64,000 bases of DNA. Source: Hyaloperonospora brassicae. Lineage: Eukaryota > Oomycota > Peronosporomycetes > Peronosporales > Peronosporaceae. The notes beneath the pieces were generated by a model that did no database searches, was not told the DNA's origin, and saw nothing but the letters and a program-made list of their open reading frames with translations. The stretch covers positions 1-64,000 of the forward strand of contig CANTFL010001462.1 in the NCBI GenBank assembly GCA_947650285.1. Reading direction: 5' to 3'. Position numbers and translations under genes: made by a program. This document shows positions 43,227 to 53,639 of the stretch, in pieces (position 1 is the stretch's first letter; every line of letters starts with the position of its first letter).

Positions 43227-45166
43227 AATCGGTGCTCGCAGCTCCTTCTTTCGGCACTTGAGATTCATGCTCATTGACTTTTCAGCCGATCAGAACGTCT
43301 TCGTATCTTTGACATGGTCGCTCATGTCAACGTGCTCGTCGTGGTCGACAGCTGGCAACAGTCATCACGATATATAGATTCAATGACAGAAGAAGTAACG
43401 TACTTGCGTACATCTTATCGACTTCAGCACGTAAGAACCGTTACAAGGTCGTCATTTGCAGTATCTGAAGCCATTGGCGACCACTCTTGCATGGGGAAAC
43501 GGTTTCCGTCTGCTTTGGTGCAGGAGTAAGCGCATCGACGTCATACGTAGCTACATCCTTGACTCTATGTGATTACATAGTCGTCTGATGGTCTCGCACG
43601 AAGACGGGGTCCTGTCGTGTAGCTATGCGTGTCTGTAAGCGACGCTCGTCCTCTGGTAGATATGCATTGTCCATCATACGTTCTTATCCCATTTTATAGG
43701 CGACGGATCACCAAGTGGCGCTGTTCATTCCGTTCAGCGCCGTAGAAGTTGCGGGTGCCCGATCGATACTAAACCTACGCAGCGTGTGACGGATGGAGTC
43801 GACGCTTGCCTGCTGTTTACCTTGCAGTTGAAGATGCACGATAAGTCCGTTGGGGCTCACAAGCTCCAAGTGTTTCCTTGCAGCTCCGATCAGAGAACAA
43901 GAAGACGAGCTGCTGACGAGCACAGCTTTATAGCACACATACCAAGTGAAGAAGTAATGATCGAGACACGCAAACTGCATGTGCACGAAACAGAGCAAAA
44001 GATGTAGTCTGCTACTTTGTGAATATACGTAATGCCGCTCAGGTCGATGAATACAGCACGTTGAAGTACATCGAAGCATTTCCGGATTCGTTGCAACGCC
44101 TATTCACGCTACGTCAGTTCCTGGTGCAAAGAAAGAGGACACGAAAGCTGATCGAAAAGCGGTGGACCCGAGCCTTGTCCATCGGAAGACTGGAAAGCGA
44201 TACTTCGAAACGAAGGAATGGTCCACTGGGTCGCATATCGTAGTGCACGCGGGCAATTTCGTTTCCACTAAGGAACACAATGGCGCACGATCACGCTAGT
44301 GTCACTTCCATTTGCAGCCTATCGAGAAAGGCGCTACATGAGATCGCGTTTAAAGAGCCATCCGGTCAATCTTTAGTGATTCTCTTGTGTCCAGCTCAAT
44401 AGTCGTTGTCATGTTTTGCTCGTGGAGTGGGAGCGGGAACTACTTGACGCTTTGTAAACCTTGTAGACGCTGACGTCGCCATCAGGACTGAGTGATCGAT
44501 GATGCAGCAACATATCGTCAGCAAAGTAGATGCCGAGGCATTACGAACATGCGGATACAATGAATTGCGCAAGGAGACTGGACATCGACACGAATGCAGT
44601 ACGGTGCTCTACTTGTTGTCCATCCTGTGGGGTCAAGCAAACAGCTACACTACTTCCTTTCTACTCAAAACGTATTCGCTGACTTGAGTTCGTGTGCTAG
44701 CTCCTTTTGCGTACAACGTTTGCGAAAGTGCATTGGCATTTCGTGCATGAGACTGCATTAGACGCATCACGCGTGACCATAGACGTGTATCGCACCCTGA
44801 GATAGTGCGTGTGAGAACTCAATACTGCCGCCAGCTTCTGCGCCCATTTAAACGATGCATCCATGTTCCCTCCGACTCGCATCAAGCGGGAATCAAAGCT
44901 TTACCACACCCATTCGCAGGAGCTTGTTTCTCTTCGTTTTCTCTACACCTGCTGCGTTTCCTGGATAGCGCAAACCTTTTGTCTTGCTAGTCCCGAATGC
45001 TTGTTCTGCCTGTCTCAATTAGCCACACAGAACATGCGCGCAACGTTATCTCTGGTGCCAATACGAACAACTCTTTGTCAAAGACCCAATGCGAAGGACC
45101 TCTTTTCCATTCACAACTCAAATACATTAACAAACCACACACGAATCGTTTTCTGGGTCAGTAAGT
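43227..45166. other. Gap between Swi3/TIPIN and BAHD genes
   Basis: About 1.9 kb with no intact gene. The plus strand at about 44019-44243 encodes a basic, protein-like piece (DSLQRLFTLRQFLVQRKRTR) with no clear start; it may be a relic. The rest shows nothing recognisable. Confidence 0.4.
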
Positions 45167-46537
45167 ATGCGTACAACTTCGGACGACGTCATGTGGCCAT
45201 TGTCGCCTATGGACGCTGTGATGAATGGCTTTGGGTTCGTGATCCTCTACATCTTTCCGCCGCCTCTCTCTTTGCCTTACGACCTCAAAAAGCTGCACTT
45301 GTCCTTCATCTCGCTAGTCGAGCATGACTACCCTATTCTTACGGGAAAGCTCAATGTCGAGTCTGAGACTGGAGCTGTAAACGTACAACTATACGCTGAA
45401 AGTCGACAACCCGGTGCTGCTGCCAACATTCGGTTCGAAACGAAAGTGTCAACGTCCGTGACGACCGATCAGGCCATACAAGAGCGGTCGTGGGACTTCA
45501 TGCCGACCACAAGATGCAATACGGAGCCCATTAGTGTGAAAGGGACGGTGCTAGTCGACGGCGGGTTGGCGATCGGAGTAGACGTCAGCCACACGTTGTT
45601 CGACGGGGAGTCTTTTTTCACCTTCATGACCGTATGGGGTCAACACTACAATGGCGTGGAAACGAGCAACCGGTTGGTTGTAAATCATGACCGGCATTTG
45701 CTGATGAGGAAGGGACGTCCGTCGTCCATGCAGCACCCGGAGTTCCGAGTCGTCGAGGCAGCAGCTGCGAACGGTGACGAAAAAGAGGATGCAGCGCCAG
45801 CATCAGCTCAAGCTCTGCCACCAACAGCTCACCACTTGTTCCACTTCACGCCTTCCATGATGAAGAAGATCAAGGAAGTAGCCATGTGGAACAGTCGAGC
45901 TCAGGACGAGGTCACTGTTGCTACTGATACTACAGCTGCATACGTGAGCACAGTTGATGCGATCACTGCACTGTTTACGGTGCTCATATCACGAGCCCGC
46001 GGTCACGAAAAAGACGTGCGGATCACGACTGGCGTCAACGCTCGACAGCGTCTCGATCCCCCTCTACCGGCGAATTATGTCGGAAATGTCATTTTCAACG
46101 CGCTGTCGACGTACAGCGCTAGCGACTTGCAGTCGAACGGTGGGAACATAGCTGAGGTGTCGCCTGCCTTGCTCGGAAGGCTCGCTCGACGCGTGCGTGC
46201 ATCAATTCTCCAACGTGATGCCACGTACCTGAGCGACGCGATCAGCTTTTTGACCGAGCAGAGCAACGTTGCTGCCGTAAAAGTTGGCACGGACTTCTTC
46301 TTTGGTCCCGATCTCATGTTCACGTCATGGCTACACATGGGCATGTACGATGCAGAGTTCAGCGGCACGCATCCATGGTATGCTTGTGTGCCTAGCTTTC
46401 CATGCTACGATGGCTTTGTTATGGTCACTGAAGCCCAACATGGTGGCGAAGGGATCGACGTTGGCGTATTTCTCGAATGCAGTGCTATGGAGAAACTCCG
46501 AGCAGCGTTTCGAGAGGTTTCCTATCTCGATGACTAA
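45167..46537 (+). CDS. BAHD-type acyltransferase with degenerate C-terminal motif
   Basis: BAHD (transferase family) enzymes move acyl groups from CoA thioesters to alcohols or amines. The protein has 456 residues, the usual length. The catalytic H-x-x-x-D is intact at H142/D146 (SHTLFDG). VNARQRLDPPLPANYVGN at 290-307 matches the family's second conserved block. The third block, normally DFGWG, is replaced near residues 395-400 by DAEFSG (MYDAEFSGTHPWY). The first residues contain the expected L-S-P-M-D opening. A 30-residue Ala/Glu-rich insert at about 198-220 lies in the crossover loop. Substrate cannot be predicted. The frame is intact, and DFGWG is structural rather than catalytic, so activity is possible. 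No intron was seen. Confidence 0.82.
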   Translation: MRTTSDDVMWPLSPMDAVMNGFGFVILYIFPPPLSLPYDLKKLHLSFISLVEHDYPILTGKLNVESETGAVNVQLYAESRQPGAAANIRFETKVSTSVTTDQAIQERSWDFMPTTRCNTEPISVKGTVLVDGGLAIGVDVSHTLFDGESFFTFMTVWGQHYNGVETSNRLVVNHDRHLLMRKGRPSSMQHPEFRVVEAAAANGDEKEDAAPASAQALPPTAHHLFHFTPSMMKKIKEVAMWNSRAQDEVTVATDTTAAYVSTVDAITALFTVLISRARGHEKDVRITTGVNARQRLDPPLPANYVGNVIFNALSTYSASDLQSNGGNIAEVSPALLGRLARRVRASILQRDATYLSDAISFLTEQSNVAAVKVGTDFFFGPDLMFTSWLHMGMYDAEFSGTHPWYACVPSFPCYDGFVMVTEAQHGGEGIDVGVFLECSAMEKLRAAFREVSYLDD

Positions 46538-48200
46538 GTTTGTCGCGTGCGGTCATCAACCCCCTTGTGACCATAGGATGCGGCCATGGAATTTAAGTAG
46601 ACCTTACCCGGCCGAGGACTTGTTTGCTCAATATACGGACGCAGCATCGTGGCGGTCTTCTGTCATATTGGTACTTCCTGTTCTTGAACAGAGCAGAATC
46701 GTCACCTTATTCAAACCGTTTAATGCTTCGCCACAGTCTTTGCACGAGGTTTGCGCACGCGAATCATCGCGCACAAAGGACGTATTGGGAATAGTACCTT
46801 TGCAGACGATCATCTCACTTCTGGTCTTTGAATCTGCTTACAACACGTAGCATTTTATGACTTCGATCAATTGCTGGACATCAGTCATTCTTCCAACCAG
46901 CAAAGTATCCATGAATTGATGGACGCGCGCAATGGGCGGTGACAGTTCATCTCTATCACCAGATGTCGTTCAGAAGGGTGTGGTAGCAGATTTATTTGGA
47001 TAAGACAAACGATGTTACGTAGAGTTACCTTTTTATCTGGACTACGTGTCCGCTCGTCGACTAGCTTCCTCTGCTCGTACGTGTACTTGAGCTCTTGCAG
47101 CACTTGCCAACGATGTCAGGGTATGTTGGCTTACAATGTGTCCAGGTTTAGAATGGCGATCCATTAAAATTAGCGTCACACTTCATGGTTCGTTCTACGA
47201 TAGCAGACCCATCCATCCTAGCAGTTGTCGTTTAGTTGGCCAGCTTTCACGCCACGCATGAAGGCTATCTGCTTTTGAGAGAGATCTCATGGGCTGCGAT
47301 ATATTAAGTGATCTACGCCATTAGTTGCTCCATCGTAAGCGTCATATTGCCCGCCCTAGAGGGGAAGAGCAATGTGCCACTATCGCCATGCTGTTGTAAA
47401 ATGAACTTGAAGATGGATGATGAAAGGAATCTTGCTTCACCAGCAGGGTCCCTAAAAATCAGGGCTGCTGCGAAAACGGGGTCTCAGTATTATACACCGC
47501 CAGCCCAACAGCTAATTTAAAAATGCTGTTAGCGAACGGTAGCATGCGCGTCGATCTGAGAGCTTGAAGATTGACATCTTTAGTATAAGGTAGTCTTGTG
47601 CGACACTTATTATGATGGCTCGTCGAATCGCACAACGCAAACAAAGGTCGTAGCATCGTAGATTATGAGATAAAGGTGAAGCCTAGCACGTCCAGCTTAT
47701 ATAGACGTGCCACTAACTGTGTATATGCCTCAAGCTTTACGATCTATATGTTTTTAAGTCGGATGAGAACATCAAGGCACGACTCAGACGACAGTTTGAA
47801 CCGCCGCGTGTTGTCTTCAGACATCGAGCTCAACTCCTGAATTTGAGCGTGGGTAAAGTAAATGCATGCTTACGCATTATACACACGATTTGCTTGCGCT
47901 GTAATCTTGTGTAAGCCCATTAATGAGCAAGCACAGGGTATAAGTTATTTAGTGGTCTTACATCTTTACCACTAAGACTCACCTATTTCTGTATAATCTG
48001 GAGACTGGCAACGAAGCGAGAACCGTGACGAATCGAAGAAATACAGCTTACGGTTAGCTTACGTCAGCTCGGTGTCTTATCGTTCACCTAGACGACAGAA
48101 AGCGGAGGTCCAAATTTTATGAAACATGGGTATAGCGAGAGCGAGAGACCTCACCTACATGCTAGCGAGCGGTTGCTTATAAGCGAAGTCGCTCACTAAA
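46538..48200. other. Gap at the transition to AT-rich DNA
   Basis: No gene is visible. The base composition falls from balanced to AT-rich around 47 kb. The only notable sequence is the 22-base motif at 46921, repeated at 48758. Confidence 0.5.
46921..46942 (+). repeat. 22-bp dispersed motif, copy 1
   Basis: GGACGCGCGCAATGGGCGGT followed by GA; 20 of 22 bases match the copy at 48758. CpG-rich in an otherwise AT-rich region. Confidence 0.7.
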
Positions 48201-48470
48201 TTGAACTCATCACGAAACGAATATAGCGACACACGCCCACTGTTGAAAACAATGAGTAGATTGGTTGGCTATCCGTCAAGAACGGCTAAGGAAGCGATTC
48301 CAGATTTATTCAAACGGACGGATCGCTCTATCGATACAGCAATGTCACGACATTTTGATGGCCTCTTGACTAAGGTTTCTCTTAACACGCAGTCGATTTA
48401 TGCTTCTATCCTTGATTACGAGGTTCCACACCAGCCGCCGGAGAATTGTTGGCTTTTTGATTCATTGTAA
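48201..48470 (+). pseudogene. PIF/Harbinger-type DDE transposase fragment
   Basis: A short remnant reads MSRLVGYPSRTAKEAIPDLF, then SIDTAMSRHFDGLLTK and ends PENCWLFDSL. This resembles the stretch of oomycete DDE_Tnp_4 (Harbinger-like) transposases that leads into the first catalytic block, usually written P-x-N-C-W-G-F-I-D-G-T. Here that block is interrupted, so the first catalytic Asp is lost. The remaining two catalytic regions and the termini are not visible. There is no convincing start codon before about 48252. It is a dead fragment. Family assignment is from memory of the motif and needs a search. Confidence 0.55.
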
Positions 48471-48589
48471 GCGGCACCCATAAAACGAGGATGCAGTACG
48501 CTTTGCAACATGCGCATTTTGCAAGAATGAAGGAAAATTTATTGATATCTTACTATGGATTTTGATGTAACGTGGTGAGCCCGTTGCAT

Positions 48590-48737
48590 AAAAATTGATA
48601 CGAGTGTATCAATTTTTGAATATTATCTTTTTTCAATAATATTCAATCAACATTACTCGAAAAGAGTCAATGTTACCCCCGAGGGTAAAATTCGTGGTTC
48701 TCCACTTCTTGGTTGATGTACCGTGTACATCAACCAA
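48590..48737. other. Cluster of six consecutive hairpins
   Basis: Perfect or near-perfect inverted repeats follow one another almost without gaps. (1) 48590-48617: 12-bp stem, GAGT loop. (2) 48616-48646: 11-bp stem. (3) 48649-48674: 10-bp stem with one bulge. (4) 48673-48688: TTACCC/GGGTAA, CCGA loop. (5) 48694-48705: GTGG/CCAC. (6) 48709-48737: 13-bp stem, CGT loop. Adjacent stems share bases at two points, so neighbouring hairpins could be alternative folds. It lies 120 bases downstream of the transposase fragment. Confidence 0.9.
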
Positions 48738-48757
48738 TTTAATCACCAATCGCTGCT

Positions 48758-48779
48758 GGACGCGCGCATTGGGTGGTGA
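48758..48779 (+). repeat. 22-bp dispersed motif, copy 2
   Basis: GGACGCGCGCATTGGGTGGT followed by GA; 20 of 22 bases match the copy at 46921. Its ATTGG...GTGA end also pairs loosely with TCACCAAT at about 48743-48750. Confidence 0.7.
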
Positions 48780-51470
48780 GCAAAAAATTCACCCAGGAGA
48801 TTGTAGTATAATTTAGTTAGATGAAGACAAAAAAGTCTATTAACGAAACAGAACCATATTAAGTACAGTTCTACTATTCCCTCCGACAGAGCTCTCGAGT
48901 TCTGTTTGCTTCGGTTGCGCTTCCTCGCCACGGGAACGTGACGTCGGAAGCACGCATCCTTGTGTTCGGTCAACACAACGTCTTTCTTGTCATCTGACAA
49001 GAGCGTGTCCCGTTACATGTAGATATTTCAATGGTATATATATTAATGTGATTGAAACAAATATACAGTTATGTGACATCATAGTCAAACTATTGTATAC
49101 AAGGTACGAATCATGGATTTTATTAATTGATTATTTGAAATGAACGATTTCTATCGATTTTACAATAGATGAACATCAAATAAACGTTTTTTTGACATTA
49201 AGCGTTTACAAGTGTATCGTTGGGCTAAGAGTGAGTGAAATGGTCTATTTTATTTAATGTTGTAAGAAGGTATGATGCACTATATCTTTATCAGTCACAG
49301 AGCGGTGAAATATTATAGCGAGCAAGTCCGTACAATTGTAAGCTTTTCAATCAGATACAGTTCCTTCCTGCAAAATAATGTGCGACGGAGCGTCCCGATC
49401 CTAAGAGGGGACACACAACTACTTGTAGAAATACTAATGCTAGTTTCGGGTCTAGTTTCATATCTACAACACAGAAGCGACGTGCTACCTTCGCTGAAGC
49501 GGATGTAGCTTTACTATTTACTTTTCGTGCTCAATCACCGTATTTATTCGAGTAATGCGGAGTCCGCTTCTTTATTAAAAAAATGCAACCTGCAAGTATG
49601 CAAACACTATGCAATTTGTAAGAACACACTTCTATATAAATGTGTATCGCGCGGCTTATCCTGTCCGTGCGCTTCAATTATAGTTCTAACAAGGCTTTTC
49701 AAATGGCTTATCTTACAATTAACCACATCTCCCCTACATTTCATACCTCTCATTAGTAACCGATTCGTCGCTTGATTAAAACGACACCCCCCTTACGAAA
49801 AGCAGCTTATTTATAATATGATGAATTATTACAGTAGCTAATGTAAATGCTCGAATATATTGATATTAGAGCACGAGACTTGTGACAAATCCTGGATTTA
49901 TTCTTATCGTACTGATTTCTTCCCAGCCTTATGCTAATCATGGAACATACGACCATTGTTAGCCCTATTTTCAGATTCACTTGTATATTGACGGCTAGTC
50001 AATATGCGTACATGATTCTTCATTTTCTAGATGTGACATTGCCATATGTCGCACATGACCCAAATAGCCTCACAAAATCATTACAAGTATGCATAGAATT
50101 TATACAACTCCTGTCTCTACTCACCATCAGAATCGATCGCTTGCGGATATTGTAATGTTTACAAAATTTTCCTGCCATTTTTAAATGCCCGATCGACGAC
50201 TCATTTCTGTCAATAATTACGTAATGTACGCTTAAATACCTGAAAATATGCAGTACACTTCCCGCTGTATGATAAATGTGAATCGCCGAACGTGAAAACC
50301 TCCTACGATACATCTCATTCGCATTTGCCTGTAGCTAAGTGTTGTAAGAAAAATATATTTTTTACTAGCAGCTTAGAACATCATCTCTCGGTCGTCGGTC
50401 GTCGAGCGTCAACCTTGTTGTTAGCGTTATAGATTATTATGCCGTTGCATTGCAGCAACTTTCATCACTAACCCTGATGTTAAAAAGGTGCTATTTATCT
50501 GCATAGGCCTTTTTGGTTATTCTCCATCACTACTTGCTTAGTCCATATAGATAAAAGACTGAATTCATCTTACGGCGTACATATTGCTGTTAGCGCCGTT
50601 TGTATTTTAACGATCTGAATATAAATAAATCTGAAAAAGGAAGGAAAAAGTGAGTATGACAATGAAATAATTAAGTAAAATTTATATAGTTCATGAACGA
50701 GAAGTAGATTGTAGTGGCGCACTTCGTCAGTAGCGCGCCTTATCGAGGCACATCGTATCGAACAACATTTGACCTCTCTCTCTTTTGATATATTTGTGTA
50801 TATCAACACCAAAACTATGATCAATGCTCCATATACGTTTCATGATCGACAAATTAATACAAAATAGGATTTACAGTCGACAGCGCAGCCGAGTGGTGCG
50901 AGCATTACGGTAGCAAAATTTGACAAACGGTAAATATTATTACGCAACAAAGTGGTTGTATGATGCCACTGCTACTTAACTATGTAGATGTGAATGCTAT
51001 GCGGGGTTTTACAATAAATTTTCATTCTTAATAAACAGCCATGAATTGATTCTGTAAAATTACTCTGTGTATTTGTTTTAGGTGAACATATAATGACAAT
51101 CTGCTTATTTAAAAGTATTAACGCGTACGCAATATCTTTTCAATGAATCAAGAGCCGTTTGCTACAAATAAATAGCGAATACATACAACTACATGATTTT
51201 ATAATACGAAGCTGACAAATCGATAAACCTTTTACTAACATCTTTGTGATAAACTAAATTATATTCATGCAGTTGTCAATTCCTTTTTACTTTCAGTAGT
51301 ATGACAAATTAGACGCTTCTTGCCCATAGTGAATGTGAACAAGAGCGCAATAATTGCAAACAAAGAAAGTGAATAAGACGTGTCGCCTATACTGATCTTC
51401 ATGAAACAGAATACTACGATCCGCGAAAGCAATTAATATCTTCATTGAATTCACAAACATGCGGTAAAGT
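48780..51470. other. AT-rich gene desert
   Basis: About 2.7 kb of AT-rich DNA with only short open frames of random appearance on both strands. No gene, RNA gene or repeat was recognised. Confidence 0.5.
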
Positions 51471-51474
51471 GATC

Positions 51475-52660
51475 GCGAGATTTATCCGTGGCGTTGGGAC
51501 GCAGGATGGAATCCGACGAACGAGTGACAGAAAATGACTGGTGAAGTTATTCGGATGGATCTACCTAACGGTCGAGAAGGAGTATAGTCAAGGATCGACG
51601 ATTGACCGATCGCGATCTGCGATCGAAGTTTTAATTCACCAAGGTACAAGAACTGGATCATTCAAGGGAAAAACGTCAAGTGGAATACTGGATCGATAGA
51701 GGCAATGGGATGCAGGTGAACATTGAAGCAAGCTGGGAGAGTGGATCATGTACCTGGCGTGGATCACATACCGCGATCCGCCACCCCGCGACCCGCTGAC
51801 TCGCGATCCACTACACCGCGATCCACTATCCCGCGACCCACTGGATACGTCATTGGTGGGGACATATAATTGGCATGGATCACCTAGTTGGTGTGGATGA
51901 CGTAATTGGTGTGGACCACGTACCGCGATCCGGTACTCTGCGATCCGGTATGGGGCGATCCACTATAAATTATCTGCTATGGACCACATGATGCAAGAGG
52001 TGAATGACATAGATGGGCGACACGCAACAGCAGACCTAGCGAACAGATAGGCATAGTTAATGGTTTTGGACTTGGTTGGTTGACATTAAACAGAATTGAA
52101 TTTTCAACGAAAGACACGCGTCGACTTCTCCCGGGCAGGATATTTGGCCTCCCGTTGAATATAGAGTCACCCACGTCGAAGCGAACTTCGCCCTTGGATT
52201 ATTTGGCCAGGCGGAAGTCAATTCTCACCCATCTCAGCTGCGATAGGACGCAGTGAACCCTAAGGTTCAGATTCAAGATCGCGAGACGGCCTGAGTGGTC
52301 AGAAGGCTCGCGTATCAAGCATCACACCTGGCAAAGGCGACTCTGGGAGAGTGCCCAAGTTACAAGCGATCGAGTGAAGAATTTCACGCGATCTGCACCT
52401 ACGTTTGACCGGGTGAAGCATTTCCACCCGATCAACACCTATCCCTAAGACGGTCAAGTTCAGCTTCATCTCAAGTCCACCAAGAAGAGCACAACCCGCC
52501 CCACCGACGGGTACACAAGGTGATCAAGAACATTCAGAACACGGAATCGGGGTATCCCCTCCGATTGTCGGTCGCCCGGGCGCCAGTGGATATTCGAGAT
52601 CACATGAAAATTGTGATCACCACTCCACCACAAACACCTGACAGGACGCAATGTATCGGT
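51475..52660. repeat. GC-rich island, possible solo LTR or element fragment
   Basis: About 1.2 kb with clearly higher GC than both flanks. It contains a CGCGATCC motif array and a TATA-like box followed by about 690 bases without long ORFs. This looks like the promoter part (U3, then R-U5) of a retroelement LTR. Neither TG...CA termini nor target-site duplications could be placed by eye, so a non-LTR origin remains possible. Confidence 0.4.
51772..51969 (+). promoter_or_regulatory. CGCGATCC motif array with downstream TATA box
   Basis: CGCGATCC or CGCGACCC occurs at 51772, 51787, 51802, 51817 and 51832, spaced exactly 15 bases. CGCGATCC then recurs at 51924, and TGCGATCC and GGCGATCC at 51939 and 51954, again 15 bases apart. 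A TATAAA box follows at 51964-51969. The regular spacing suggests a tandem repeat of a regulatory motif. Confidence 0.6.
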
Positions 52661-53440
52661 TCTGTATAAGAGTTTCATCGAACAAATGATGTGCTCATCG
52701 ATAGTATTCTATACAAGCAAAATGGCCCATGCTTCGTACTTGCATTACCATTTGTAAAAATGCTTTGTTTGGGTTACTGATAGCAATTTCCAATTATGAT
52801 TTGATGTACGCTTTTTAAAATGGGCTGTGATTTATAGCTTACGAAATTAACTCAATATAGAGTTATACCTAAATGTTCGATAAACAGTCTTGTGCCCCAT
52901 GATCTTATGACACTAACATGACGCGCTGCACCCGCTATCCAGGACTCCTACCTAATTACGTAAAATGCATTTGCCATCGTCCATGATGGGTAAGAAACGG
53001 TCAAGTGCACATGCAGTATGAATCTTAAACGTCAATTTGTAGCATTCGATGAATGTGTTGTACTTGTGGAACAAGTACCAATTGCGTGAAGCTTACAAAT
53101 ACAGTACATGGTTTCAGAATCTATTTAAATAGTGAACGAATGACTTTGTAATATAAAGTTTTTATCGTGTATCTCTATGTGCTCTCATGTACTTACGCAT
53201 TCTGAAATCTGACTCCAAAAATATCCCTTAATAATTTGAGAATCAATAAATTTGGATATCATGTCGGCACGTAAAGGGTGTCGTGTTTGCTGGGACAGAA
53301 ATGTATAAAGTATAAGATGACCGTTTTGTCTTATTTTGTCGCTTTTATCATGACTACTAACGGCTACCATATTCAGTTCAAAACCGGAGAGATATCGAGC
53401 GATATTGGTATTACCGCCCTATGCCGAACCACCCCAATAT
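52661..53440. other. AT-rich spacer
   Basis: No gene or repeat recognised. Confidence 0.5.
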
Positions 53441-53450
53441 TATTAAGGGA

Positions 53451-53525
53451 GGTCCCCTGGTGCAGTGGTACAGTCCGCTGACTTTTAAAGCTCTGATTGC
53501 CGGTTCGAGTCCCGCTTCGGGGCAA
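53451..53525 (+). repeat. tRNA-like element, probable SINE or tRNA pseudogene
   Basis: An A-box-like TGGTGCAGTGG (53458-53468) and a B-box GGTTCGAGTCC (53502-53512) are spaced as in a tRNA gene. The T arm pairs except for one C-C mismatch. The acceptor strands share only a CCCC/GGGG core and the anticodon arm does not fold, so this is not a functional tRNA. About 100 further bases (to ~53630) may be the body of a tRNA-derived SINE; its ends are undefined. Confidence 0.5.
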
Positions 53526-53639
53526 AAATCGGTAATTAACCCGCAAAGGGCAGAATAACCTCCAATCACCGCAAACCACTGGGTGATGGATTCAAAACAG
53601 TACAATGTGACGATATCAATCAAACCAAAATTATTGCTT

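Noticed and set aside
53451..53525. Functional tRNA gene
   Set aside because: Acceptor and anticodon stems do not pair, despite good A- and B-box matches.
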